Shown here in pieces: positions 7,983 through 8,303 of a stretch of 8,303 nt of DNA. Position numbers and translations under genes: made by a program. Positions within the stretch are counted from its first letter, which is position 1; the number at the start of each line of letters is the position of its first letter. The DNA comes from Chitinophagaceae bacterium (GTDB lineage Bacteria; Bacteroidota; Bacteroidia; Chitinophagales; Chitinophagaceae), in assembly GCA_003526435.1 (NCBI GenBank), contig DPWF01000352.1:1-8303 (forward strand). Reading direction: 5' to 3'. Below the pieces are notes generated by a model. The model searched no databases and had not been told where the DNA came from. It saw only the letters and a list, made by a program, of their open reading frames with translations.

Positions 7983-8303
7983 TTATAGTTCCAGGAACAA
8001 TGCGGCCCACACCATGCCTGGGTCAGCTCGGTAAAATGGAGCGTTGTACCACGAACCATCGGGGTTCACGAGCTCCGGGAAGGTACCGTGCCGTTCAATT
8101 AACTGCGCAAAGCGCTGGTACTGTTCGGCGTATTCTGGGCGTTTCTAGCGACGTAGTGTATGCAAGTAGAACGTAGCGTGCCATGTCCAAATAGTGGTTC
8201 CGGTGTAGTTTGGCATTGTGATTGGTCCCATGCCTGGGCGGTATTTAAATCTGTTGGCATGCTCTCCGTACTTCAAAGGATACGGCTTGTTGAGCTTCTT
8301 TCG
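7983..8303 (-). pseudogene. C-terminal part of a six-hairpin glycosidase-like protein, interrupted by TAG (partial, runs off right edge)
   Basis: Read on the minus strand from the window edge, one frame gives 52 residues, a TAG at 8147-8145, then 53 more residues to a TAA at 7985-7983. Both parts look like real protein. Before the stop, GPITMPNYTGTTIWTWHATFYLHTL resembles the Tyr-x-Gly-(T/S)-x-Trp-x-W/H segment of (alpha/alpha)6-toroid glycosidases such as amylo-alpha-1,6-glucosidases or GH100-like invertases. After it, the frame continues with YQRFAQLIERHGTFPELVNP, then the WYNAPFYRADPGM segment, and ends VWAALFLEL, a plausible C-terminus for that fold. A single change (for example AAG to TAG) explains the break, so the gene is either a recent pseudogene or carries a sequencing error. 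My count gives about 53% G+C for 7991-8303, higher than the genes at the left of the window. Family assignment is tentative; the catalytic region is not in view. Confidence 0.5.

Overview
Most of this window (about 1-7575) reads as a chromosomal segment from a member of the Bacteroidota, possibly Chitinophagaceae. The evidence is a LytS-type sensor kinase of the usual Bacteroidota form, lipoproteins with lipoboxes near residue 20, DUF4270 and DUF4907 family proteins that are essentially restricted to this phylum, AT-rich leaders without strong Shine-Dalgarno sequences, and a TTTG/TAnnTTTG-like promoter ahead of katG. The last ~730 bases do not fit the same genome.

Layout, left to right. (1) 1-493, minus: the membrane-spanning N-terminal part of a LytS/YehU-like histidine kinase, running off the left edge. 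(2) 660-3234, minus: a two-gene unit encoding a DUF4270 lipoprotein and, 7 bases downstream, an outer-membrane beta-barrel protein, closed by a Rho-independent terminator at 566-596. (3) 3512-4844, plus: a divergent two-gene unit encoding a six-bladed kelch-propeller lipoprotein and an overlapping small membrane-anchored DUF4907 protein. Units 2 and 3 share a 277-base intergenic region and look like one envelope locus of unknown function. (4) 4884-5819, minus: oxyR with both redox cysteines, at exactly the E. coli positions (C199, C208). It is divergent from (5) katG, starting at 5940. The 120-base gap carries a perfect 15-base OxyR palindrome touching the oxyR start codon, a weaker second half-site, and a plausible katG promoter overlapping that half-site. 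This is a peroxide-response module.

The striking feature is the end of katG. The frame follows a catalase-peroxidase with all catalytic residues to about residue 545, then changes without a stop into the C-terminal lid and tail of the chaperone DnaK (residues 546-662). It is followed by a strong terminator and by the tail of a convergent glycosidase-like gene that is broken by an in-frame TAG. KatG and DnaK share an I-x-K-x-x-K-D-A stretch exactly at the join. The most economical reading is a metagenome assembly chimera between a Bacteroidota katG and the dnaK region of another organism (tentatively Patescibacteria/Saccharibacteria). A genuine KatG-DnaK fusion is the exciting but less likely alternative. 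I found no RNA genes, CRISPR arrays, insertion sequences or transposases.
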